The notes beneath the pieces were generated by a model. That model was given only the letters and a program-made list of their open reading frames with translations, made no database searches and was not told the origin of the DNA. Both the position numbers and the translations under genes were made by a program. 64,000 bases of DNA from Sarcocystis neurona (taxonomy: Eukaryota > Apicomplexa > Conoidasida > Eucoccidiorida > Sarcocystidae), in NCBI GenBank assembly GCA_000727475.1, contig KL647288.1, forward strand, positions 8,521,414 through 8,585,413, written 5' to 3'. How positions within the stretch are numbered: position 1 is the first letter of the stretch; each line of letters starts with the position of its first letter. Below are positions 1 through 11,717 of the stretch, one piece after another.

Positions 1-1
1 C

Positions 2-85
2 CCTGGTGCAGAAGGTGCGACCCCTGGTGCAGAAGGTGCGGCCCCTGGCGCAGAAGGTGCGGCCCCTGCTGCAGAAGGTACTGCT
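2..85 (+). repeat. 21-nt coding tandem repeat (PGAEGA units)
   Basis: Four near-identical 21-nt units encode PGAEGAT or PGAEGAA at the left edge of the open frame. The array may extend to the left of the window. It is in frame and looks like recent expansion within the Ala-rich exon. Confidence 0.85.
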
Positions 86-3000
86 GCTTCAGAAGGCTCC
101 GCTTCTGCTGCTTCTCCTAAAGAAGTTGGTGCAGCCGCTGTTAAAGGCGATGTTGCTGCCGAAGGTGGTGCTACTGCCGCGGCAGAAGGTGCTGCTGCTG
201 CAAAAGGTGGGGCTGTCGGAGAAGGTGTTGCTGCTGCTGGTAGTGAAGATGAGGCAGCGTCTGCTGAAAGAGGTGTAGCAATTGCTCCTGAGGCCACCGT
301 TGCTGATGTTGCCAAAGGCGTCGCTACTGCTGCTGAAGATTCTGCGGATGCTGCGAAAGGCGCTGCAGGTGGCGCTGAAGGTGCTGTTGCTACTGAGGGC
401 GCCGCTGCTGTTGAACTCAGCGGGACTGCTGCTGGTGGAAAGGCTGGGTCTGCAGCAGACAAGACTTCTGCTGCAGCGGGCGCAGCACCCGCTGCAGCGG
501 AGAATGACGTGCCACGGGCATCGGCGGCGGAGAGGACGGCGGTTCCGGCGGAAGGCGCAGCAGACGACTCGGCGGATGCAGCAAAGTTCTCAGTGGGAGC
601 AGGTTTGCCAGCAGAAGCAGAAGCAGATTCGACCGCAACAGTAGCAGCAGCAGCAGCAGGGAAGGAGAGCCTGCACAAGACACTTAATGGCCTACTGCTG
701 AAAAAGAAGAGCCCCACGCCGAAGCCTCCGCTACGTCGTAAATCACTTGAAGGAAAGGACAAGGAGAAAGAAAGTCACGCGGAGAAGGCGGGACCAGAAG
801 CAGCTGCGGCCTCCCGTGAAGGGGAGCCCGCTGCGCAGACGGAGGGACATCCTCTGGATGGAGGCATGGAGGAACGGCCGCCGGGAGAGAAGACTGAACC
901 CTTGGGGGCAGAAGGTACCGAAGAAGTCGCAGCAAGAGAGCCGAGTCTGCAGCAGGAAAGAGAGGCCGCAGAGGGCAAGGAAAGAAAGGAAGAGAGGCAG
1001 AAAGAAGTTCTTGTAGAGACTGCAGAAGGAGCTACAGGACACACGGTGAAAACAGAGGCGAGTGATGCGGCCCCGGCAAAAGCACATGCAAAAGACCTGC
1101 CTACGCCGCTGAAAACACATACAAAGAAGATGCCTCCTTTGCCGAGCTTGCTTTCAAAGGCAACGGTTGCTGCGGGAAAAGCGCTCGCCCAGAAGAAAAC
1201 GCACGCAGGAGAAGCGGGCGCCGCAGAAGCAGAAGCAGGGCCTCCTGCTGCTGATACTGTTGGCTCTACAGGAGCACGTGCGCCTGCAGCCGAAGAGAGA
1301 GAGAAACAGGGGGGCGGAATAGCCCCAGCAGCAGCAGACAAAGAAGAGCCTGGAGCAGGAAGCGTGACGCACGCCATCGCAAAAATGGATGCGGCCGCGC
1401 TACCAACGGTGGATACGAAAGAGGCAGAGACGGCAACAGCAACAGCTGCTGCAACAGGAAAGGAGGGAGCACCAGCGGCAACAGCACAAAACGATGTGGC
1501 AGACGCAGCAGCCCGAGTAGACGAAACAACAGCAGCAGCTGCTGCAGACACAGGACCAACAGCAATAACAGCAAAGAAACAGACGGCAGGTCCGTCGGGA
1601 GTAACAGGAAATAAGGAAGAGACAGGCACAGCAGCAGCTACCGTCTTAAAGAAGACGCCTCCTGTACCAACGCTGGGAAAATGGAAGCAGCCACCGCTGC
1701 TTTATCCGCCTCCGCGTGGTGCAACGGGGGCAGCGTCAACGGTAGAGGAGCACACGCAGGGCGTAGAAAAATCCATCGGAAAACCTGCTGCAGCGAAGGC
1801 AACGTCAAATGCAGCAGAAGCAGACGGAGAAGCAGCGACGGCAGGAAAAGCAGCTGCAGCCGCCAAAGAAGCGGCGGTAGCGAAGGAAGCAACAGCAAAA
1901 CTAGCAACGCAAGCAGCACCGGCAGCAGGCAAAGCAGCAACAGCTGCGGAGGAACCAGGGACACCACGTGGAGATGCCACGTCTCTCGAAGAAGGAGACG
2001 CTGCCAAAGCAGCAGCAGCAGATGCCGTTGACGGAGCAGGAGGCGTCAACGCAGCAGAAGACGCCGCCAAACCAGCAGAAGGCACTGCCACAGCAGCAGT
2101 AGGGCATGGAAGAACTAGGGAAAAAGAAGAGCGTGAGGCTCTCCCGGCTGTGGAAGACGCTGCCAGAGCAGCAGAAAATGTCTCGCATACCGTCAAAGCA
2201 GCAGCGGGAGCTACGATAGAAGTGGCAACAGCAGAGGCGGCAGTAGCAGGAACAGCAGCAGGAAAAGGCAGGGCAGAGTCCGACACACGTGGAGAAAACG
2301 AAGCGGCAGGAGTAGATGCAGCAGGAGCTGCAGAAGCAAAGGGAGAAGCTCCGCGTGCAGGAGCGTTGACGAAGCTGTTCTCTATCAAAGCAAAAGCTGC
2401 GGCACCCTTAGTGAAAACAACACCCGCAGCACCTCCAACGAAAGGGAAAGTCGCAGCGCCCCCTTTGCCGAAGAAGGCGCTGTCCGACGCAAAGCGGCAG
2501 GTGCCCGTAAAGGGGAAAGTCACCGGTGCTGCAAGCGGAAAAGCAGCGAAAGACGCAGCATTAGCACCGCCGTCCTCGTCAGTAAAAGAAGCTGAAGTAG
2601 CAGCGACAGCGGTCAAGAGCGCAGAAGTTGCTGCTGCAGCAGAAGGGGAAGAAGGAAAAGAAGCAGCTGCAGATCGAAAAGATGGAAAAGCAGAGGGAAC
2701 AGGGGAGCCGACGAAGGAAAAACTCGAGTGCCCCCCTGCGGTCGTCGAACGGGAGGAAACTAATACTAGCCTGTCGAGGACTCCGAGAGGCGTGGGCGCA
2801 GAGCAGGCTGCTGCTGCTGCGCCAGAGACTGCCAGCGCTACTAACTCCACGACAGGAGCCGCAGCCGCTACGGGACATGTTGTGGCTGCCGGTGTCGCAG
2901 CTCCTTCTGATGTTGTCGGTGCGTCTCCTGCTGCTGCAGTTCCGAAACCCGCAGTGCTGAAGGAAGGAGGAAGCGAATCTGCAGCACCTGCTGTTGTAGA

Positions 3001-6000
3001 AGCCGCTGCAGCGCGTACAAGAGACGAGACAGCAGCTACCTTGAAAAGGCAAGCAGCGCAGGTGGAGGAGGCGGAGGGGGACGGCAGCAGAGACGCAGCG
3101 GGCGCACTCAAAACGGGAGGAGCGAAGGGCGTCCCACCGCCTAGCAAGGGACCGCCTTTGCCGCTTAAAAAAGCGAAGGCGGCACCAGCAACACCGCAGG
3201 CAACGCGACAGCGTCAGGCGGCTGAGACAAAGGCGTCTGCTGTGGATGCAGAGGCTCCTGCACCTAGCAAAGACGCACCAAAAGCAGCAGGAGCAGCAGC
3301 CGAACCGGTGCAAGCCGAAGAAGTGACGGCGGCAGGAGATGCAGACGCAGCGCACCCGAAAGGAAAAGCACAACAAACGAAAGCGCCTTCCAAAAAAATT
3401 CCCTCTCCACCGCCAAACTTCAGAGAACGCGTGGATGCAGCGGAGAAAACGGCGAAGTCTGCAACGCCGAAGAAATCAGCTCCCCCTGCGGCCGGCATTG
3501 CTGCGATGACACCCGTGCAGCTGCCAGAGAAATCAAGTGCACTTGTAGAAGGCGTACAGCAGAAGGAGGACAAAGAGGAGCAGCAGCAGCGGAACACAGA
3601 GGCAATCCAAAAGGAGGAGAAGGCGACGGAAAATCGAGCAACAGCCGAGGAAACAGGAAAGCCAGAAGGGCGTGCTGAGACCAGCGGTCCGGAAGCGAAG
3701 AGAGAGCAGCGGCCAAACGTCGCAGCGGACGGAAAGGAAGAAGTGCCAGCAGAAGCCAAGGCAAGAGAGCAGAGAGGAATGGAAACCCCAGAAGTGGAAG
3801 AGCAATCAGGCAAAGATAAGGGGAAACGAGTAGCACCAGAAGCCCAGGAAGATGGAAAAGCTACAGGAATTCTAGAAAAGAAGGCACTGTTATTAGCAGC
3901 AGCTAAGCAAAAGACGTACGCGACGCTGAAGCATATAATGAAGAAGCCACCACCTGCAGCAGGGAAGAAAAGTCTTCCTTCTTCTCCTCCTGCCATCCCG
4001 TCTGCATCTGCAGCAGCAGGGAAAGGGCAGACAGCAGCTCTTGGCGCAACGAAGGCAGAGGAGCCAGAACAGAAATCTGGAGGAGATGTTGCCTCTGGAC
4101 AGGAGAGTAAGTCATTTTGGGGAGGGAAAGAAATGCACGCGTCACGGAAAGCCAGCAAACACGCCGTGCCTCCTGATTCTTTAGCTAAATCTGCGCCCGG
4201 TGTACGTACACCGGAAGCTGACGGAGACAGCGGTGTACAGAGACCAGACGCTGCGGCGAAACGTGAGGAATCGAAAGGTGACAAGGAAGAGCACGCAGGA
4301 GGAGCAAATGTGGAAGACATGGAAGCCGTGGCCGCCAAAGTGACAACGAAAGCAAAAGAAGCCGACGCACATAAGACGCCGTCGAAGGCAGCTCTGAAGA
4401 AGACCTTCCCCCCTGCTGCTTCGCTGCCCGGGCCGAAGTCAAAGTATACGAAGGACGCTGCTGCTGGTCTTCCTCCTGCTACAGCAGAAGTGGAGAAGGT
4501 AGAACTAGCCACAGCGCGTGAAGAAAAGCAAGAAGAAGGGGGAGGTGGGGGGGACACGAAAGCAGCGGCAGCAGTGAAGAGGCGCGAGACAACAGCAGCA
4601 GCTGCTGCACCAACAGCGAAGGTGGAAGGGGCCGCAGCGCATGAAACGAAGGAGGAGGCAACGGCATCACCGGGAGGGAAAACTGAAGAAGCGGCAGCAC
4701 TGAAGCCAGAAGAGGCCGCAGCAGCAGGGCTAGGACAGAGAGGAGGCGCAACAGCAGCAGCAGCAGCAGCAGGAGCACAGAAGATAGCAGCGGCAACAGA
4801 CAAAACAACAGCAGCGTCAGCAGCAGCGGAGAAGACGGAAGCATCCTCAGCAGGCGAAGAAGGGCGAACAGTTGACGCACGCGAAAAGATAGAAAAGGAA
4901 ACAGTCAAAGAGGCAGGGAGGAGCCAGGAAGGAGCGCCAGCGAAGGAGTCTAAAGTAGCCGCAACAGCAGCAGCGAAGCAGAGGGCTGCAGCAGCAGGAA
5001 CAGCAGTGGGGAAGAAGCCGGAAGTCGTAGAAGTAGAGGAGAAACCCGGAGGCACGGAACCCGCACAAACTGTGGATGAAGGTGCGTCTGCCTCCGCAGA
5101 AAAAGCAGCAACAGAATCTTTCCCTGATACGGCTTCTGCTGCTGCCGCTGCTGTACCAGCGCGTGGGAAAGAAAGTGACACCAAGGGTCAGCAGCTGCGG
5201 AAACCTGCGGCTCCTGTTGCCGTCGGCCAGAAAGCCGCGGGCAAAACCCCTCCCCTGCAGCAGCCGCCCACCCATCCGAAGGTGCTGCTGGGGCAGAAAT
5301 CCGCACCTCGTGGTCCGCCGTTCAAAGCAGCACCGAAGACGCGGGCAGAGGAGGCCGAGACGAGGCAGCCGGAGTCCGACCGGGAGCCTGCCGAAGGAGC
5401 AGCACCGCCAGCAGCAACCGGAGCAGCAGCGGGGGGAGGGGAAAGATCCGCAGCAGCGAAAGGACCCGCAGGAGAAGGAGAGAGAGCGGCCGCGATAGAA
5501 GGCCGGAGGGCAGAATCAGAGGAAGGAGTAGCAGCACGACGACACGCCGCAACAGCTCTCAAAGCTGCCGGAGTTGGAGCGGCAACAGCACCAGCACCGA
5601 GACAAGCCGCAGCGGCTATAAACGCCGCTGCAGCTGGAGCGACCGAAGGCAGCGAAGCAGCAGCAGTAGGACTTGCAGGGTCCACAGCAGCATCCGCAGC
5701 AGAGACAGTAGTAGTAAAAGCAGCAGGAGTTTGTGAGAAAGCGGCAGACGGCTTGCATGCAGAACAACGCGTGGCTCCTTTTGCTGAAGACCGTGCGCCC
5801 GCAGCCGACAAGCACCCGGCCAGGGGCCAGGAAATCGAGAGGAAGCCGTCCGCTGCTCGTCTGCCCGCAACTGCTCCTCAAGTGCATGCGGCCAGCGCGA
5901 AGAAGAACGGCCTCAACAGCGGTGTTGCACTGGGAAAAGTCAAGATGCTTCCTGGTGTGCACACACCGAAGCAGGTCGCAAAGGATTTTAGACGTACTTC

Positions 6001-9000
6001 TGCTCCTGCTCCTCCTCCTCCTCTTCCTTCTGTAGAAGCTACTACGAGTGGTGCTGCGGCAGAGAAGCCTGCGGTTGTTGGTTTTGCTGCAGCGGCTGCC
6101 TCTCCCAGAGAGGCACTTGAAGCAGCGACAAAGTCCACTGCTGCCTCTGCTGAGGCGTCGCCTCCTGCTGGTCCTCCTGCAGAGGGCCCCCTCCAGCCAG
6201 AAGCTGCACGAAGTGCTGCTGTTGCAGCAGACGAAGAACCAGCTGCTGCAGGCGGGAAATTGCCTGCTACGACTGGCCCGTCGCTCCCAAAGTTGAAGGC
6301 GGGACTGGCCGCCAAAGTCGAAGGGAAAGGCAGTCCGTTGCAGAGGTCCGCTGCTGCTCCTGCTGTCACTGCTGCTCGGCTGCCTCCTCGTGCGGCGGCA
6401 GCAGACACTTCGGACACGGATGTGGCGGCTGCAGAGCACGCGGGAGCTGCTGCTGCGGCGGCCGACAAAGGCGAGGGAGACGTGGAAAGGCTCAAGACAG
6501 GAGTGGCAGATGCTGCTGTTGCTGCTGGAAATCAAAAGGCAGGTGAAACAACTGTCTTTTCGGCTCCAGCCAAGAAGGCTCTCTCATCCCCTCCCCGCCT
6601 GCCGAAGGCGAAAACTGCTCCAACAAAAGTAGGAGGCCCCGTCCAAAAAATTTCTCCATCCGAGGTGTCAGTGAAGGAGCCTGCCGCAGGAAGACCACTC
6701 CCAGCAGGAGGACTGTCCGCCGCAGAAACACCTGAAGCAGCAGCAGCACCAGAGGTTGGAAGCTCCTCTATCCCCGCGCCTGCTGCACTGGCAGCCTCCA
6801 CAGCAGCACCTAGTGCAAAAGTAAAAGCGTCTCCATTCAGGTTTCCGGCCAAGTCAGCTTCAGCAGCAGCAGCAGCTTGCAAATCAGCGGCAACAGTAGT
6901 CCCGCGAGAAGCAGCGGGGACAGGTGCAACAGTCGCAGATGCAGCGACAGCACCTCTTGCAGCTGGGGCAGGTGCCCCTACAGCGGGACGCGAGTCATTA
7001 GAAGCCGGTCCGACGTCAACAGCAGAACCGCCACAGCAAGGGCCGAAGCAGGAAGAGGCAGGGATTGATGGAGAGAAAGCAGCAGCAATCGCAGTGAGAA
7101 AATTTTCTTTTCGCTTGGCGAAGAAATCCACTCCGGTGCCAGCTGCACCGGCAGATGAAAGTGCTGCCTTGCACAAAGCAAAGCTGGCTGTGTTGCGAGC
7201 CGATATGCCTGTGCTCCCGTGGCACGCATCACAGCGGCCAGTCAGTAGCGTGAAAGCGCCGCAGCAGGTGCTGTCAGCAGGGAAGCAGCCACAGCAGCAG
7301 GTAGTGTCGACGCAGCAGCAGGAACCCCCCTCCCGTGTCGAGCAGGAGGAGACTGACGGCGTGGAGGAACCACGGAAAACTGCTGAGCCGGCAGAAGTGC
7401 AGCAGGATAGAAAGAGGCCGCAGCAGCCGCAGCCCGTGCGTGCGGAGCAGACCGGTGCCTTGGAAAAGCAGCAACAACGTGAAGAGCAGCAGGGCACTGT
7501 AGCTGCTGCTGCTGCTGCCTATCAAAAACGTGTCGCGCTGCTGCACGCGAGAAAAGAAGCTCCTGCTGCCGAGGGTGCTGGAAGGAGAAAACTCTCCTTT
7601 CCGCCAAAAATGGCCGCGCCCTCCGGTAAACATGTCTCGGCAGTAGTATCTGCGGCTCAGAAAGAGAAAGTTGCTGCTGCCGCAGCACCTGGCGCTTTTG
7701 CTCCCACAACTGAGGAATCTGCAGCTCCTTCGCTTGACAAGTCTGCAGCAGCACAGGGCAACGCCACTACAGGGCCTGCAGAAGCGCCATCCGAAGCAGC
7801 GCAGGCAGAAGGAAAAAGCAAGACCACCACACCAACGGTGGAGAAGCACGCAGGTACACTTCTTCCGGCTGTAACGGTGAGAGCGATTAAAACCGCGGAG
7901 GCAGTTACCAAAGACCAGGCAGAGGTGGTGACACAAGAAGGAGCAGTTTCAACTATGAGAGAAGACAAGGCATCTACAAGGGACGCAACAGAAGTGAAAT
8001 TGCCTGCCAAGAGCGTCTCTGCTGCCGTGACCCAGGCGAAGGGCCCCCAGCTGAAGAGTTCTGCAGGGAAGAAAGCTGCACCGCTGATCAAGACAAAGGC
8101 AGCATCAAAAGCAAATGACGCGGGTGTGTTGCCAGCAGTGTCAGGTGCTGCAGCAGCAGAAATACGGGAAAGGCGTGCAGAGGAAAACGCAGCCGCAGGA
8201 CCCCCCCTCTCGGACTCCGCGGCAGCTAGTGAAGGAGCAGCAGCAACAACAATGGCCAAAGCAGTGCTACTGCACCCAGCACCAAGAGCACCAACAGAAG
8301 CCGCGCAGCCGGAGCCCGAGGCAGGAGCAGTGGTAGCGGAAGCGGTACAGAGAGCAGAAGCGGGTTCCGACACAGCAGCAGCAGCGTCACTGCTAGAAGC
8401 AGCAGGAGCCTCTCGAACAGCAGCGCTAGGAGCAGCTGGCGAAGATCAGGCAGCGGCAGCAAAGGTGATACGGCGCCCTGCCTTCGGTGTAAAGGTGCTA
8501 CCCCCTCTTGTAAACGTAAAGCTTTCGCCTCCTGCTGCTGGTCCCTTCGCCTTTGCAAAGACAAAGACACCCGCGGCTGCAGCAAGCCAGCAACAGCATG
8601 TGGCTGCTCCTTCGGGCCCACAAGCAATAGTCGTACGGGGAGAGGGGGTCGAGCGACTGCCTGCAAAGACGGCAGCAGCAGCAACGAACGCCGTGGTATC
8701 CGAACAAACAGAAGCTGCAGCAGTCTCAGTTGACACCCCACGGGCAGCCGGACGTTCACAGCAACAAGCAACAGCAACAGTTGCTTCCACAGCTGAAATA
8801 GCTGCAGGTTCGGTCTCCAAAAAAACTGCAGTCCCAGCAGCTCCTACGAAAGCGCCAGCTGCGGCACCAAAGCAGCGACCACCAGCGGCAGCTGCTCATT
8901 TGAAGCCGCTGCCAAATGCAGCACCAGAGGCCGCGGCGCTGCGTCTCGCAGCGCTCCCTAGGGACGCAGCTACGGGAGCTGCAGCAGTTCCAGACCGACC

Positions 9001-11717
9001 ACCAGCACAGGCAGCAAAAGTGATAGTGTCGGCAAGCAAAGCGGCAGCGGCAGCGAGCAAAGCGGCAGCGGCAGCAAGCAGAGCGGCAGCGGCAGCAAGC
9101 AAATCGGGAGGGACAGCACGCGGAGCAGCTGTGGCGCCAGATGAAGCTGCAGTGGCAGCAGACGAAGCAGCAGTGGGCGCAGGTGAAGCGAGAGCGGCAG
9201 CGTGGAAAGCAATGCCCGTAGCAAAATTTGCAACACCAACAGCAGCAGACGGGGCAGAAACAGCAGCAGCAGCAGGGAAAGCAGCAGAGCAAGCAACCAC
9301 AGCAGGCCCCACAGCGGGGCTGAAAGAGGTTTTGCGTGAGACTCGCTTGCAACAGACGAAGGCGGCAGTGCCGTCAGCATTCGTGAAGAAGACCGAGGCC
9401 TTCCCCAAATTGCATGCGCAACATCCACCTCCAGCAGAGGTAGCTGCTGCGTCAGTTGCTGTTCCCTCATCCGCTGCCGTGGCGAAGCCGTCTGTTCTCG
9501 CCTCTGCCCCGCCGAGCGACATGGCAGCGGCAGCAAAATCAGCAACAGGCACACCAGCAATACCCGTGAAGGAGCCAGCTGCTGCTACCGAAGGGGGAGG
9601 AGGACGAAGAGACGCCGGAGCAGAGGTCGTTGCTGCGGAGGAAGCTGACGAACAACTTCAGGTTGTTCCGCCCTCTCCTATTCTACGTCCAACCGTTCCG
9701 TTATCGCCTGCCGCATCAGCAGCAGCTCCCCGCCACGCAGAAGACGAGCCTGCAGCAACGGTCGCGGCAGCAGGACAGGAAGACGTCGGCACTTCTGCGA
9801 CTTTTTCGAAGTCTTTCCTGAAGGAGTCACCGCGCGCTGAGAGAGAAACAGCAGCACTGCTTCGCCGTGACCTGCTCGAAGTTCCCTCAGTTGAAGGGCA
9901 AAACAAAAAGGCGGGCCGCGTGGTGCAGAAAGCCAAAGCTATGGGCCTTTTTGCTGCTCGTAAACAGACAGTGACCCCTGATGATGAGTCTTCTGCTGTT
10001 GAGTATTCTGCTGCTGAGTTTGCCGCTGCGAAGGCGGCTGTTGCTGAGTTTGCTGCTTCTCACGCAGCGTCTCCGGCGGCAGTTGCAGAACGCGCTGTTT
10101 TTGCTGATGGGAGGGTTGCTGCTGGTCGTCGACTTACGGCTGTGGAAGGAAGTAGCAGCCGGACCGAAGACTCTGCGGTTTTCCGGGAGGCAGCGGCAGA
10201 CAAAACGTCGACGAGGCGGCTCAGTGCGCCTTCCCTTTCCTCAAGTGCTCGTCCCATCAAGCCGGACTACGTTGCTCGGTATGGAGAAGCGCGAAAAGTA
10301 GAAGCCGGCGCAGTTATGAAGCTTCTCGAAGGCGGTCGTCTTCTGGGCCTGCCCCACGTGGTGAAAAACCGGCAGGAGCCCGTAGACGAGGGCACCTCCT
10401 CTGGGACGCATGAGGAGTTCTCTGCGGCTCCGCGTCGCGCGTTTCCGCTGCCTGCTGCTGCTGCTGCTCCTTCCCCGTCATCAACAGAGTCGCGTGCCCG
10501 CAGGCAGCAGCAGCAGCAATCTGGTGTTCCTCCACCTCGCAGGCCATCGACGGCAGCAGCGAAACCGCTGCGTTCCTCCGACGTGGGAAAATTTTCGCCG
10601 GAGGACGTCACGGATACTGCATCAGCGCGGCTGACGAAGGTAGGAGCGCTGCCGGTTTCCAGCCGTCCTATTGGGGCTGCTGCGGGAGCTGCCGCCGGTG
10701 CTGTGGTAGAAAAAGCAGACCTCGCAGCAGAACGTCAGGGAGGCAGCAGCGCCAGGGGCAGACCTGTGACCCCGACATTTAAGGAGCCGCGAGCATTGCT
10801 GCAGGCGCCTTTCTCGAGAGACGTTGCAGCGGCAGCGAGGCTAGACAGAGCGCCACGGCTCCCGAAGAGTTCCGCAGGAGACAGAGACGCGGTCGTTGGT
10901 ATGCTCAGACCTACGGAAGGATCGCAAGAAGCAGCGGAAGAACAAGAGGCAGGGCTGGCGCTGCAGGACGCCGAAGCAGTCGACAGCAGCTCTCGCCTTC
11001 TGCTGCTTTCCCTGCAGGGCGTCGCCGGCTTGCAAGGTGCAGCAGGGGCAGCATGCTTCGTGCAGCCTGCAAGCGCTGCTCCCTGGCCGCCATACTGGGA
11101 TGGCAGCGAGGAGATAGTGCGGCTGCGGTGGCAGCAGGCATGCGCGTCATTTCCCGAGCTGCTGAATGTGGTCCAAGCCGTGACCTCTGGCGCAGAGTTC
11201 GTCAACAGCCTCACAACTGGCAGCTGCGTGTACGCACTTGGCCCGAAGGCTGTCTTTCTTGCCTCTGCCCCTATCTGCACGACGCGGAATTTACCCCGCG
11301 ACGACTATTCTCCCGCTGCTGCTGTTGTCGCTGCGGCGCGTGCTGCTGCTGTTCCTTCGAGCAGGGTGCCCTCGCCTCGTTCTCCTCATCCTGCTGCTGT
11401 TTTGGCCGGTGGGGCTGGCTCTGCGGCGGCTGCCGCGTTTACTGAGAAAGCTGCTGGAGCTGCTGGGCGGAGCGAGGAAGACGCGACAGCAGCTGCCCAC
11501 GCTGCCGCAGAGGCGCTACAGGGACTCCAAAGTATTCGGACAATATACACGGCCCCTGAAGAAGAGTTCGCCGGCGCCGCTCCGGAGAACAGCAATAACA
11601 CGAGGAAGGAGAAACCAGCAAGACAGCTGCTATTCGACGTGGCGTTAAACGCATGGAACGAGCTGCAGGTGACGCAGCAGCCGCAGGTGCTTCTTGTCGA
11701 CGGAGAGTACCTAACTT
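2..11717 (+). CDS. Giant 11.7 kb Ala-rich exon, open at the window edge
   Basis: One uninterrupted frame runs from base 2 with no ATG in its first 500 bases, so the start lies upstream of the window. It encodes about 3905 residues dominated by Ala, Glu, Lys, Pro and Thr, with poly-Ala runs written mainly as GCA/GCT. Basic Pro-rich motifs (for example KKMPPLP near 1127, KKTPPVP near 1651, GPPLPLKK near 3148, KKIPSPPP near 3397) recur about every 100-250 residues between acidic Ala-rich spacers. The last ~200 residues are more complex and Trp-containing (about 11090-11717), ending in GEYLT at a GTAAGC donor (11718). In-frame read-through would stop at 11800. I see no signal peptide or membrane segment. 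Function unknown; the composition suggests a long disordered scaffold. The many antisense open frames are mirror images of the GCA repeats. Confidence 0.8.

Noticed and set aside
1702..5184. Long minus-strand open frames (281-656 codons) opposite the Ala-rich exon
   Set aside because: They read as Ser/Ala/Phe/Cys-rich mirror images of the GCA/GCG repeats and have no splice or family signal. They arise because GC-rich triplets lack stops in all frames.
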